Under the pieces are notes generated by a model, which made no database searches, was not told where the DNA came from, and saw only the letters and a list, made by a program, of their open reading frames with translations. The position numbers and the translations under genes are program-made. This document shows positions 1-8,165 of a DNA stretch of 64,000 bases, piece after piece. How positions within the stretch are numbered: position 1 is the first letter of the stretch; every line of letters starts with the position of its first letter. Source of the stretch: Actinoplanes cyaneus (GTDB taxonomy: Bacteria > Actinomycetota > Actinomycetes > Mycobacteriales > Micromonosporaceae); the NCBI RefSeq assembly GCF_016862095.1, contig NZ_BOMH01000043.1:1-64000 (forward strand), in the 5' to 3' direction.

Positions 1-53
1 GGCTGGTTCTCATGGGCGTTATTCGTGCCTCATAACGCCCATGAGAACCAGCC
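1..53. repeat. 53-bp perfect palindromic element, copy 1
   Basis: Two 22-nt arms (1-22 and 32-53) are perfectly complementary around a 9-nt loop (23-31). The same 53 bases recur in reverse complement at 9161-9213. The downstream flank (54-80) also resembles the flanks of copy 2, so the repeated unit is probably longer than the hairpin. It looks like a dispersed REP-like or MITE-like element; no transposase is nearby. The 5' flank lies outside the window. Confidence 0.85.
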
Positions 54-75
54 GGGACCGCGAGCCGCGCCGCGG

Positions 76-171
76 CCCGGTCCCGCAGCGCGGCTCGCGC
101 CTCGAACGGACGCGAGCTGGTCGGCGACTCACCGCAACTGCCGCCGCCCGGCTCCGCAGCGTGGCTCGCGC
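76..171. repeat. Direct repeat pair of about 25 bp next to the palindrome
   Basis: A segment beginning CCCGGTCCCGCAGCG at 76-100 recurs with a few C/T changes at 147-171, an offset of 71 bp. It lies in the gene-free stretch between the palindrome and the end of rocD. No gene is supported in 54-187. It may be part of the same repeat family. Confidence 0.55.
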
Positions 172-187
172 TGTGGAGGGAGCCGGG

Positions 188-1402
188 CTAGGGGGTCAGG
201 ACGGCGGCGAGCTGGGCGACTGCGTGGTCCAGCTCCTCCTCGGTGATCACCAGGGGCGGGGCGAGGCGGATCGTGGACCCGTGCGTGTCCTTGGCCAGGA
301 CACCCCGCTCGGCGAGCCGCTCGCACGCCTGCCGCCCGGTCATCAGCGCCGGGTCGATGTCCACCCCGGCCCACAGCCCACGGCAGCGGACCCCGACGAG
401 CCCCTTGCCGATCAGCGCCGACAGACCGTCCTGCAGCCGCTGCCCGAGGCGGGCCGACCGCTCCTGGAACTCGCCGGTGCGCAGCAGCCCGACGACGGCG
501 CTGCCGACCGCGCAGGCCAGCGCGTTGCCGCCGAACGTGGAGCCGTGCTCGCCGGGCTTGAGGACGCCGAGCACGTCACGGTTCGCCGCGACCGCGGAGA
601 CCGGCACGATCCCACCGCCGAGCGCCTTGCCCAGCACGTACATGTCAGGAATGACGTTCTCGTGCTCGATCGCGAACGTCTTCCCGGTCCGCCCGAGCCC
701 GGACTGGATCTCGTCGGCGACGAGCAGCACGTTGTTCGCCGTGCAGGCCTCCCGGACCGCAGCGAAGTAGCCGGCCGGCGGGATCAGCACGCCGCCCTCG
801 CCCTGGATCGGCTCGACCAGCACCGCGACGGTGTTCGGGGTGATCGCCGCGGCCAGCGCGGCGGCGTCGCCGTAGGGCACGACCACGAAGCCCGGCGTGT
901 ACGGCCCGAAGTCCGCCCGCGCCTCCGGATCCGTCGAGAAGCTGACGATCGTCGTCGTCCGCCCGTGGAAGTTGCCGTCCGCCACGATGATCTCGGCTTG
1001 CCCGTCGGGAACGCCCTTGACCTGGTAGCCCCACTTGCGGGCCACCTTGATCGCGGTCTCGACGGCCTCGGCGCCGGTGTTCATCGGCAGCACCAGGTCC
1101 TTGCCGCACAGCTCGGCGAGCCCGCCGCAGAACGCCGCGAACTGGTCGTGCACGAACGCGCGGCTGGTCAGGGTGAGCCGGTCGAGCTGGGCGTGCGCCG
1201 CCGCGATCAGCGCCGGGTGCCGGTGCCCGAAGTTCAGCGCGGAGTAACCGGCGAGCATGTCGAGGAACCGGCGGCCGTCGACGTCGGTGACCCAGGCGCC
1301 CTCGGCCTCGGCGACCACGACCGGCAGCGGGTGGTAGTTGTGCGCGGTCCAGCGCTCGGCGTCGGCCAGCGCTTCCGGCGTACGGAAATCGATGGTTGTC
1401 AT
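188..1402 (-). CDS. rocD: Ornithine aminotransferase
   Basis: This PLP-dependent class III aminotransferase converts ornithine and 2-oxoglutarate to glutamate semialdehyde and glutamate in cytosolic arginine/ornithine catabolism. The 404-aa protein has the usual length. It shows the VADEIQSG segment, with the pyridine-nitrogen Asp near residue 230, and LGKALGGG with the Schiff-base Lys near 259. NFHGRT and GSTFGG are also typical of the family. The ATG start is preceded by GAGGAG about 7 nt upstream. It lies 37 nt downstream of ddaH on the same strand, which suggests an operon feeding arginine-derived ornithine or citrulline into glutamate. The usual Lrp/AsnC regulator is not adjacent. Confidence 0.93.
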   Translation of the reverse strand: MTTIDFRTPEALADAERWTAHNYHPLPVVVAEAEGAWVTDVDGRRFLDMLAGYSALNFGHRHPALIAAAHAQLDRLTLTSRAFVHDQFAAFCGGLAELCGKDLVLPMNTGAEAVETAIKVARKWGYQVKGVPDGQAEIIVADGNFHGRTTTIVSFSTDPEARADFGPYTPGFVVVPYGDAAALAAAITPNTVAVLVEPIQGEGGVLIPPAGYFAAVREACTANNVLLVADEIQSGLGRTGKTFAIEHENVIPDMYVLGKALGGGIVPVSAVAANRDVLGVLKPGEHGSTFGGNALACAVGSAVVGLLRTGEFQERSARLGQRLQDGLSALIGKGLVGVRCRGLWAGVDIDPALMTGRQACERLAERGVLAKDTHGSTIRLAPPLVITEEELDHAVAQLAAVLTP

Positions 1403-1439
1403 GAATTCTGCTCCTCAGCCGTGCGCTCGGTGCGGTCGG

Positions 1440-2237
1440 TCATGGCCGGACCTCCAGCGTGCAGCACTTCGGGCCGCCACCGGCTTTGCGCAGCTCGGAC
1501 ACGTCGACCCCGATCGGGTGGTAGCCGCCCTTGCGCAGCGCCTCGGTCAGGTTCGTGGCCTGCACCGGCAGCACCACGGTGCGGCCGTCGCTGACCGCGT
1601 TGAGGCCCAGCACCTCGGCGTCCTCGGGCGTTGCGATGATCGCATTCGGGAAGAGCTGCCGGAGCACTGATTGCGAACCCGGAGAGAACGCCGACGGCAG
1701 GTACGCGATGTTGGTCTCGTCCAGCACGCAGAGCGCCGTGTCCAGGTGGTAGTACGACGGGTCCACGAGCTGCAGCGTGATCACCGGCCGGCGCAGGAAC
1801 TCCTGCGTCTCGGCGTGCGACGCGTGCGAGGTGCGGAACCCGGTGCCGGCCAGCAGAACGTCCCCCGCGAGCAGGATGTCGCCCTCGCCCTCGTTGGTGT
1901 GCTTGGGCATCTCGACCTCGAAGCCCGCGCCACGGAACCAGTCCGCGTACGCCGGCGCCTCGTCGGCCCGCTCGGCATCCCGGAACTGCACGCCCAGCGC
2001 GCGGCCGTCGACGATCGTCCCGCCGTTCGCGGCGAAGACCATGTCGGGCAGGCCGGGCAGCGGGTCGATCAGGTCGACGGTGTGCCCGAGCTCCAGGAAC
2101 GTCTGGCGCAGGGTCTCCCACTGGCGGACGGCGAGCGCGTTGTCGTACGGCGCCGTGGGGTCCATCCACGGGTTGATCCGGTAGGTGACGGCGAAATGGG
2201 TGGGCCGGCACATCAGATAGCGGCGCTTGGCGGTCAT
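1440..2237 (-). CDS. ddaH: Dimethylarginine dimethylaminohydrolase / amidinotransferase-family hydrolase
   Basis: The 265-aa protein belongs to the guanidine-modifying pentein superfamily. It shows FAANGG near residue 60, an EGEGD motif, the catalytic His in YYHLD and a catalytic Cys near the C-terminus (KCCTLEV). Such enzymes cleave methylated arginine or arginine to citrulline and an amine. Pairing with rocD is common in actinobacteria and supports a role in arginine catabolism. The open frame extends upstream to 2558, but I chose ATG at 2237: TAGCGT lies 7 nt before it with no SD, the pattern of a leaderless mRNA, and the upstream extension is Arg/Pro-rich and not protein-like. Exact substrate is uncertain. 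Confidence 0.85.
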   Translation of the reverse strand: MTAKRRYLMCRPTHFAVTYRINPWMDPTAPYDNALAVRQWETLRQTFLELGHTVDLIDPLPGLPDMVFAANGGTIVDGRALGVQFRDAERADEAPAYADWFRGAGFEVEMPKHTNEGEGDILLAGDVLLAGTGFRTSHASHAETQEFLRRPVITLQLVDPSYYHLDTALCVLDETNIAYLPSAFSPGSQSVLRQLFPNAIIATPEDAEVLGLNAVSDGRTVVLPVQATNLTEALRKGGYHPIGVDVSELRKAGGGPKCCTLEVRP

Positions 2238-2299
2238 GCAGGCAACGCTAGGGGTGCGGGTCGTCCACGTACCCCGGCGTGATGTTGCGTGCTCCGGCG

Positions 2300-2353
2300 G
2301 ATCATTGCGTGATCGCGGGGGAGGCCGTCGATTCGTTGTGTGGATACCACACA
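2300..2353. promoter_or_regulatory. Operator-like palindromes upstream of ddaH-rocD
   Basis: A perfect 7-bp inverted repeat, TGTGTGG-ATA-CCACACA, spans 2337-2353. A second one, GATCA-TTGCG-TGATC, spans 2300-2314. TTGCGTG also occurs at both 2285-2291 and 2305-2311. They lie 50-115 bp upstream of the predicted -10 (2245-2250) of ddaH. They suggest a GntR- or Lrp-type regulator; which one binds is unknown. Confidence 0.45.
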
Positions 2354-2403
2354 GGCGTCGGGGGCGGCATTCTCGTGCCACTCCCGACGCCTGTGCGGGT
2401 CGA

Positions 2404-2441
2404 CCGGCGAACCGCCGGATCAGGCCCGGCGAACCGCCGGA
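2404..2441. repeat. Tandem pair of 16-nt hairpins
   Basis: CCGGCGAACCGCCGGA occurs twice exactly, at 2404-2419 and 2426-2441, 22 bp apart. Each copy folds as a CCGGC/GCCGG stem. They lie just past the 3' end of the membrane protein gene on the minus strand and could act as its transcript end. There is no U-tract. Nothing else is recognised in 2238-2529. Confidence 0.5.
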
Positions 2442-2529
2442 GAATTCGGGGCGGGCCGACCAGAGGTCGTCCCGGTTCCGATAGAGCGTTCCGAGCAGCG
2501 CATCGCTGCCGGTAAATGTCAGGTACCCG

Positions 2530-3123
2530 TCAGAACCGGCTCGTAAACTGTGCGTCAAGCCACTCCCGCAGATCCGACGCCGGGTGCATGTCGGTGCCGA
2601 GCCAGCTGAGCTGCCCGTTCAGGGCGAGAATGCCGAGCACGATCGCGCCGATCGCGACGGCGATGCCGATCAGCGCGTCGCCCTTGCCGGCCACGTGCTG
2701 CTTACGGGTGGCGCTCAGCCCGGCCAGCGAGAGCAGCAGGCCCAGGCCGGCCACCCCGATGCCGTAACCGGCGAGCGGGCCGGAGAGCACCAGCGCGATC
2801 CCGGCGACGCTGAGGATCAGGCCGAGCGTGGCGAGCCCGCTGGTCCGCGGGCGCCGGGGACGGGCCGGCTCGGTCACCGGCCGGGCCGCGGGACGGTCCG
2901 CGCCGACCGGGCCGCCGACCGCGATCGGCTTGCGCTCGGCCTCGGTGGGCGGCGTGACCGTGCTGGTCCGCGGCTTGACGAGGGTCTGCGTGGTGCTCTC
3001 GTCGGTGCGCGTCCTGGTGATGTTCTGCGTGGTGGCGTCGTTGTCCCGGCGGGGCTGCACCGGAACCCGGGTCGTCTCGTCGGTATCGGTCGTGGCCGTA
3101 CGCGAGAAGGTCGGCATCCTCAC
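2530..3123 (-). CDS. Conserved membrane protein with Thr-rich N-terminal region
   Basis: I do not recognise a named family in this 197-aa protein. Residues 1-95 are hydrophilic, rich in Thr, Arg and Pro, with repeated TRT/TDE-type segments. They are followed by two or three hydrophobic segments (about 96-135 and 147-170) and a short tail. The tail sequence QLSWLGTDMHPASDLREWLDAQF could be a periplasmic or cytosolic helix. The GTG at 3123 has GGAGG 7 nt upstream; the ATG two codons later is further from it. A strong terminator separates it from clpP. The Thr-rich region could be a phosphorylation target, but that is speculation. Confidence 0.75.
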   Translation of the reverse strand: MRMPTFSRTATTDTDETTRVPVQPRRDNDATTQNITRTRTDESTTQTLVKPRTSTVTPPTEAERKPIAVGGPVGADRPAARPVTEPARPRRPRTSGLATLGLILSVAGIALVLSGPLAGYGIGVAGLGLLLSLAGLSATRKQHVAGKGDALIGIAVAIGAIVLGILALNGQLSWLGTDMHPASDLREWLDAQFTSRF

Positions 3124-3186
3124 GTCAGCACCTCCTTCGAACGGTGGTTGTCTGACGTCGCTCTATACCCGGACCATCCGGAAACG

Positions 3187-3221
3187 ACACGAGGAGCGCA
3201 CCTTTCGTGCGCCCCTCGTGT
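3187..3221 (-). terminator. Terminator hairpin downstream of clpP
   Basis: ACACGAGG and GCGCAC pair with GTGCGC and CCTCGTGT around a CTTTC loop, giving a stem of about 14 bp with a small bulge. It starts 12 nt past the clpP stop and lies before the next gene on the same strand. Confidence 0.75.
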
Positions 3222-3233
3222 GACAAGCCCTGG

Positions 3234-3836
3234 TCAGACCAGCGAAGACACCGCGTTCACGTCGGAGGCCCTGCTGATCACGTGGTCGACGAGCCCGTAG
3301 TCCTTCGCCTGCTGGGCGGTGAACCAGCGGTCGCGGTCGGAGTCCCGCTCGATCTCCTCCGGGGTGTGACCCGAGTGGAACGCGATCCGCTCGTTCATCA
3401 CCTGCTTGATGTGCAGCATGCTCTCGGCCTGGATGGCGATGTCGGCCGCGGTGCCGCCGATGCCGCCGGAGAGCTGGTGCATCATCACCCGGGCGTGGGG
3501 CAGCGCATACCGCTTGCCGGGGGTGCCGGCGCAGAGCAGGAACTGGCCCATCGAGGCGGCCATGCCCATCGCGATCGTGGCCACGTCGTTCTTGATGTAC
3601 TGCATGGTGTCGTACACCGCCATCCCGGCGCTGATCGAGCCACCGGGGGAGTTGATGTACAACGCGATGTCGCGCTCGGCGTCCTCCGAGGCCAGCAGCA
3701 GCATCTGCGCGCAGATGCGGTTGGTCACCTCGTCGTTCACCTCGCTGCCGAGGAAGATGATCCGCTCCCGGAGCAGACGCTCGAAGACCTGGTCGTCGAA
3801 GGACGCGCCGCCGCGCATGGTCGGTTCAACACTCAT
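3234..3836 (-). CDS. clpP: ATP-dependent Clp protease proteolytic subunit (lone paralogue)
   Basis: This 200-aa serine protease subunit forms the barrel-shaped chamber that degrades proteins delivered by ClpX or ClpC. The catalytic triad is visible: Ser95 in GMAASMG, His120 in VMMHQ and Asp169 in SDRDRW. YINSPGG and the GLVDHVI C-terminal region are canonical. Actinobacteria normally have a clpP1-clpP2-clpX operon; here clpP stands alone between terminators. It is therefore probably an extra paralogue that may assemble into mixed or stress-specific complexes. The start at 3836 gives a normal length; MRGG six codons in is a possible alternative. Confidence 0.93.
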   Translation of the reverse strand: MSVEPTMRGGASFDDQVFERLLRERIIFLGSEVNDEVTNRICAQMLLLASEDAERDIALYINSPGGSISAGMAVYDTMQYIKNDVATIAMGMAASMGQFLLCAGTPGKRYALPHARVMMHQLSGGIGGTAADIAIQAESMLHIKQVMNERIAFHSGHTPEEIERDSDRDRWFTAQQAKDYGLVDHVISRASDVNAVSSLV

Positions 3837-3998
3837 GGGTCAACCCTTTCGCATCCGCTCTTCTACGTCTCACACCTTCTCCCACTCAGCGTGTCGAAAC
3901 CCAGCGATTCCCCTCAGGGCGAATCCGCTCACGGCAGAATGCGTGGTCCTGGTCACGCGCGATCGGCCGGTGCGCCCCGGGACGGATACTTTTGGCGG

Positions 3999-4805
3999 GT
4001 GCCGGAGGGACATACCATTCACCGCCTCGCCACCCGCCATCGCGAGCTGTTCGCCGGGCATCCGGTGGCCGTCTCCAGCCCGCAGGGCCGGTTCGCCAGT
4101 GGCGCCGCCCTGCTCGACGGGCGGCTGCTGCGCGACACCGAGGCGTATGGGAAGCACCTGCTGCACCACTACGAGGGCGACCGCACCCTGCACGTGCACC
4201 TGGGGCTCTACGGCAAGTTCACCGAGGGCGAGCCGCCGCTGCCCGACCCGGTCGGGCAGGTCCGGATGCGGATGCTGGGCCGCACTCACTGGCTCGACCT
4301 GCGCGGGCCGACCGCCTGTGAGGTGCTCGAGCCCCCGGCCGTCGAGGCGCTGCGCGGGCGGCTCGGCGCCGACCCGCTGCGCGACGACGCCGACCCCGCC
4401 CGGGCGTACCCGAGGATCAAATCCAGCACGAAGCCGCTCTTCGCCCTACTGCTCGACCAGTCCATCGTGGCCGGCTGCGGGCTGATCTACGCCAACGAGG
4501 TGCTGTTCCGGGCCGGCCTGTCACCGCTCACCCCGGGCACCGCGGTCAGCCGCGACCTGTGGACGGCGCTCTGGGACGACCTGCGCGCGCTGATGAAGGA
4601 GGGCGTGGCCCGCGGCCGGATCGACACCGTGCACACCCAGCACACGCCGGAGGCGATGAGCCGGGCGCCGCGGGTGGACCGGCACGGCGGCGAGGTCTAT
4701 GTCTACCGCCGCACCGCCCAGCCGTGCCTGGTCTGCGGCACGCCGATCGCGATCGGCCCGCTGGCCGGCCGCAATCTCTACTGGTGCCCGACCTGTCAGT
4801 GCTGA
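3999..4805 (+). CDS. Fpg/Nei-family DNA glycosylase / AP lyase
   Basis: This base-excision repair enzyme removes oxidised bases and cleaves the abasic site. After Met removal the N-terminus is PEG, giving the catalytic proline and glutamate. The middle contains the H2TH region (QSIVAGCGLIYANEVLF). The C-terminal zinc finger CLVC...CPTC ends the 268-aa protein, as in mycobacterial Nei2-type proteins. The frame is open from 3207, but that part is antisense to clpP. GTG at 3999 is required for the N-terminal catalytic proline, and TACTTT lies 6 nt upstream, implying a leaderless mRNA. Nei rather than MutM is judged from PEGHTIH; substrate specificity is not certain. Confidence 0.9.
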   Translation: MPEGHTIHRLATRHRELFAGHPVAVSSPQGRFASGAALLDGRLLRDTEAYGKHLLHHYEGDRTLHVHLGLYGKFTEGEPPLPDPVGQVRMRMLGRTHWLDLRGPTACEVLEPPAVEALRGRLGADPLRDDADPARAYPRIKSSTKPLFALLLDQSIVAGCGLIYANEVLFRAGLSPLTPGTAVSRDLWTALWDDLRALMKEGVARGRIDTVHTQHTPEAMSRAPRVDRHGGEVYVYRRTAQPCLVCGTPIAIGPLAGRNLYWCPTCQC

Positions 4806-4841
4806 CCGGCTGTGCTTACCGGCGTTGCCTTCGGCTCGCGG

Positions 4842-4937
4842 GCATTGCGCCCTTGGCGGCCGATGTCGAGAGGCCCGAAAACGACCACGGCTTCGCCTAG
4901 CCGTTTTCGGGCCTCTCGACATCGGCGGGCGCAATGC
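4842..4937. repeat. Long inverted repeat between convergent genes
   Basis: A 23-bp perfect stem (4861-4883 with 4902-4924) surrounds an 18-nt loop. It is extended by an 11-bp outer stem (4842-4852 with 4927-4937), with a 6-nt insertion on the left side. It lies between the ends of the glycosylase gene and the convergent deacetylase gene, so it could act as a bidirectional terminator. The length and complexity look more like a dispersed repetitive element. No U-tract follows the stem. The remaining 4806-4997 holds no gene. Confidence 0.7.
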
Positions 4938-4997
4938 GTTGGGGCTGGGGTTCGACCGGGCTTGGCCAGGGTGACGACGACGGCGGCGGGCGCGGGC

Positions 4998-6431
4998 TCA
5001 GCCTGGGTTGCCGCTGGGGGGTGTTGAAGGGGGCGTGGTGGGGGCGGCGGGCTCGGTCGGCGTGCTCGCGGACGGGGCCGGGGTGGGTGGGGTCGGCTCG
5101 GCTGAGGGCGGGGTGCGCGGAGTCTCGCCGGTGCCGGAGGGCACGCCCAGCTCGAAGCGCTGCTTGAGCCAGGGCACCAGTTCCTTGTACGCCGCGATCG
5201 TGTCCGGCTGGTTGAAGTCGTGCGACAGCACGATCGCGCCCGGGCGCACGCCCTTCTTCACCGAGGCGACGACGCGGTCGATGTGCTGCGCGTCGGTCTC
5301 CTTCTCAGTGTGCTCCCAGTCGCGCGGGTCGACCTCCCAGTAGAGCGAGGCCATCCCGGCGCCGTGCGCGACGGTCACGAGCCGGTCGGTGAAGTTGCCG
5401 CCCGGCGCCCGGAAGAACGGGATCGCCGCGTCCGGCACCGCGGCCCGGATCGCCGCGTTCGTCTTCGCCAGATCGGCCCGGATCTGCGCCGGCGTCTTCT
5501 TCGCGATCGTCAGGTCGTGGTTGAACGTGTGGTTGCAGAGCGTGTGACCGGCCGCGACGATCTGCCGCACCAGGTCCGGATGCCGCCTGGCCTGTTCGCC
5601 GACCAGGCAGAACGTCGCCTTCACCCCGGACTGCTGGAGGATGGCGAGGATCTTCGGGGTCTGCTCCGGGTCCGGCCCGTCGTCGAAGGTCAGCGCGACC
5701 TGCTGCCCGCCGGTGGTGAGCAGCGACTTGCCCGGCCCGGCGCCCAGCGGCACCGGCGTGACCGGGTCGGCGGGGGCCGGCTTGCTGGTGACGGTCGCCT
5801 CCGGCGTCGGCTTGGCGGTGCTCCCGGTGACCGGTTCGGCCTGCGGATCGCCCTGCCGCCCGGCGGCGTCGGCGGCCTTGTCGCGCTGCTCCGCGGCCTG
5901 GGCCGAGGCGGCCGCCTGCGCGGCGGCGGTCAGTGACCCCGGATCGGTCCGGCTCGGCTGCGACAGCGGCACCGCGGTGATCAGCAGACCGGCCACGACG
6001 AGCGTGCCGAGCACTGTCGTCGGCCGGTTCTTGGCCGCTTGCAGCCAGGTTTCCAGGGGGAGCGTGCCGGGGGCGCGGTGCGAGCCGGTGACGGGCCGCT
6101 TCCCGCGATCGCGATCGCGGCCGCGACCACGGGCGCGGGCTCGCGGTTCGCCCGAGGAGTGCCGCGCGCGTCGCGCCTGCTTCGATTCGGCAGAACGCAC
6201 GGTGCTGTACGACCCGGTGTCGCCCGCGCGATGACGAGCGGCCCGCGTCGTGGTCGTGGCCGGCCCGGGAGCGTCCACAGCGGAACGCAGCGACGGCCCC
6301 AGGACTTCTGTGCGGGGCGTAACCCGCGACACGGTCTCCGAGCCGTCGGCGGAATCCGGCCGACGGTGCCGCCCACCCGTCGCGGCTACGTCGCCGGAGC
6401 TCGTCAATTGCGGCGAGATGTGCGGCGGCAT
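4998..6431 (-). CDS. Membrane-anchored polysaccharide deacetylase (NodB domain)
   Basis: The 477-aa protein has a long Arg-rich cytoplasmic N-terminus (1-135), one membrane segment around 137-155, an Ala/Pro linker and a NodB homology domain (about 240-430). A Pro/Ser/Thr tail of about 45 residues follows. The metal-dependent CE4 motifs are present: TFDDGPDP, HTFNHD, RAPGG and VLSHD. It probably removes N-acetyl or O-acetyl groups from peptidoglycan or an exopolysaccharide outside the membrane. It is one of three NodB proteins in the window. The N-terminal 135 residues are unusually long, and a start further in cannot be excluded, though several internal starts would still keep the TM segment. 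Confidence 0.87.
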   Translation of the reverse strand: MPPHISPQLTSSGDVAATGGRHRRPDSADGSETVSRVTPRTEVLGPSLRSAVDAPGPATTTTRAARHRAGDTGSYSTVRSAESKQARRARHSSGEPRARARGRGRDRDRGKRPVTGSHRAPGTLPLETWLQAAKNRPTTVLGTLVVAGLLITAVPLSQPSRTDPGSLTAAAQAAASAQAAEQRDKAADAAGRQGDPQAEPVTGSTAKPTPEATVTSKPAPADPVTPVPLGAGPGKSLLTTGGQQVALTFDDGPDPEQTPKILAILQQSGVKATFCLVGEQARRHPDLVRQIVAAGHTLCNHTFNHDLTIAKKTPAQIRADLAKTNAAIRAAVPDAAIPFFRAPGGNFTDRLVTVAHGAGMASLYWEVDPRDWEHTEKETDAQHIDRVVASVKKGVRPGAIVLSHDFNQPDTIAAYKELVPWLKQRFELGVPSGTGETPRTPPSAEPTPPTPAPSASTPTEPAAPTTPPSTPPSGNPG

Positions 6432-6549
6432 TCGTCATGCCTACCGGTTCACAAGATCAGGCGCGATACCAGATCGGTCATCGCGCCGTCACTCATCGTC
6501 GTTTAGGCTGCTCACTCACCGTAAAGCTGTGTGCAATCTGTGTTGCTGA

Positions 6550-7731
6550 TCAACTGAGATTCTCGTCGCTGACCGTCTCGCCACGGGTCGTCCGGGCCAG
6601 CCAGTCGACGACCCCGGCCACCGGCACCCCCTTGGCGAGCAGTGCCCGCTGCCGTGCCGCGCCCGTCCCACCGTCCCGCAGCCGGTCGCTCAGGACGGTC
6701 ACCAGCTCCGCGTCGCCGTGCCGTTCCAGCTCCGGCCGCACGTAGTCGATCAGCTGCCGCAGCAGCCGCCAGGCCGGCCGTAGCTCCCGGCTCGCGATGT
6801 CCAGGCCGAGCCCCTCGAGCCCGTCCTTGGCGGCCCGCCAGTGCGCGGCCCTCAGCAGCGTGTGCGGCACGTCCGGCGCGTCGATCCCGTCGCGCACCTC
6901 GTTCAGCGCGGTCGAGACCAGCCCGCGGGCCAGCGCGGCGAGCAGCATCCCGTCGTCCAGGGTGGGCGTCACGTCGCCCATCCGGATCTCCACTGTCGGG
7001 TAGTTCGCGGACAGCCGCGCGTACCAGTAGAGCATTCCCTCGTCGAGCATCGCGCCGCTCGCCTCGAGATCCGCAATCAGCGTCAGATAATGATCATGCG
7101 ATTGGAGGTACGGCGTGGGGCCCACCGTCGGCCAGCGCTCCCACATCATCGAGCGCCAACTGGCGTACCCGGTGTCGCGCCCACCGGACAGCGGTGAGTT
7201 CGCGGCCGCCGCCTGCAGCACGGGCAGCCAGGGACGCAGGTGATTCAGCACGCGTACGCCGGTCTCCGGATCCGGGATGCTCACGTGCACGTGCGTCCCG
7301 CAGAGGCCCTGACCGGGCGACAGATCGCCGAACCGTTCCCGCATCTGGTGGTAGCGCGGCTTGTCGACCAGGCGGGTGTTCGGCCCGGCGGCCGGCCCGC
7401 AACCGACCGCGAGCAGGCGTGACCCGGCACGTTCGGCGGCGTCGGCCAGGCCGGTCCGCAGCGTGGTCATCGCCTCGTAGAGTCCCAGCAGCTCGAGTTG
7501 CGGCGGGCTCGCCACCTCGATCTGGCTGCGTACGTACTCGTGCTGCACGCTGGCCCGTATCTCGTCGGGCACCTCGTCCAGCACCGCCTCCACGGTTTCC
7601 ACCCCGCGGGGCTCCACCGCGTCGACGAGCAGGTACTCCTCCTCGATCCCCAGCGTCAGAAGGTCCCGTTTCTCGGCGCGTGCGGCCAGTCGCGGGTCGA
7701 TAGTCGTCGTGCCCTCGGCAGCGGCTTCCAT
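6550..7731 (-). CDS. YbdK-type carboxylate-amine ligase (glutamate-cysteine ligase family 2)
   Basis: This ATP-grasp-like GCS2 enzyme of about 393 aa couples the gamma-carboxyl of an amino acid to an amine. LGIEEEYLLVD near the N-terminus and GLCGTHVHVS in the middle are family signatures. Weak gamma-glutamylcysteine ligase activity is known for some members, but the physiological substrate is usually unknown. The frame extends to ATG 7758. I prefer ATG 7731, which has a TANNNT-like TAATCG 7 nt upstream and leaves a normal N-terminus. Neither start has a clear SD. Confidence 0.85.
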   Translation of the reverse strand: MEAAAEGTTTIDPRLAARAEKRDLLTLGIEEEYLLVDAVEPRGVETVEAVLDEVPDEIRASVQHEYVRSQIEVASPPQLELLGLYEAMTTLRTGLADAAERAGSRLLAVGCGPAAGPNTRLVDKPRYHQMRERFGDLSPGQGLCGTHVHVSIPDPETGVRVLNHLRPWLPVLQAAAANSPLSGGRDTGYASWRSMMWERWPTVGPTPYLQSHDHYLTLIADLEASGAMLDEGMLYWYARLSANYPTVEIRMGDVTPTLDDGMLLAALARGLVSTALNEVRDGIDAPDVPHTLLRAAHWRAAKDGLEGLGLDIASRELRPAWRLLRQLIDYVRPELERHGDAELVTVLSDRLRDGGTGAARQRALLAKGVPVAGVVDWLARTTRGETVSDENLS

Positions 7732-7810
7732 GGGCGAGCGATTACCCCTCGTGCACATTCGAGAAACCGCAGGTCACCAGCGTTTGCCGAGCGGGGCTAG
7801 GCTGACGGCC

Positions 7811-8083
7811 ATGCTGCTTCTCGGGTGCTGGGCGCTGGCGGGCACCGCCGTGCTCGAGCCCGGCCTGAGCAGCGGGCCGCGCCTGGTTCTCGCGCTGGCC
7901 CTGGTCACCGCCGCGCTGCTGGTCGTCGCCGCGGTCGCCGTCCCCGTCCTGTTCGCGACCCTCGTTCCGGGCCTGCGGGCGTTCGCCCGCCGATCCCGCA
8001 CGTCGTCCCCGCGCCTGCTCGACCCCGACGCCGCCGGTCGTCCGCGTCCCCGAGCCCCGACCGGGTGCCCCGCGGCCGCCTAG
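7811..8083 (+). CDS. Small membrane protein, DUF6412-like
   Basis: This 90-aa protein has two hydrophobic segments (about 1-20 and 24-48) and a basic Arg/Pro-rich cytosolic tail. Similar small proteins (DUF6412) precede a YidC-like gene in other actinomycetes, and here yidC follows after 82 nt. It may be an accessory factor for the insertase, but that is inferred only from position. The frame begins earlier at 7709, but ATG 7811 has TAGGCT 7 nt upstream, predicting a leaderless transcript. Confidence 0.7.
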   Translation: MLLLGCWALAGTAVLEPGLSSGPRLVLALALVTAALLVVAAVAVPVLFATLVPGLRAFARRSRTSSPRLLDPDAAGRPRPRAPTGCPAAA

Positions 8084-8165
8084 CAACCGCCACCTTCTCA
8101 CCCACGGCTTCTGCTGCGCTGCCGCCTCGGTGTCCACTCCGCTTCCGGACCCTTGGGGTACGTCC

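Noticed and set aside
3207..3998. N-terminal extension of the Nei-like glycosylase
   Set aside because: It is antisense to clpP, and the catalytic proline must be at position 2, fixing the start at 3999.
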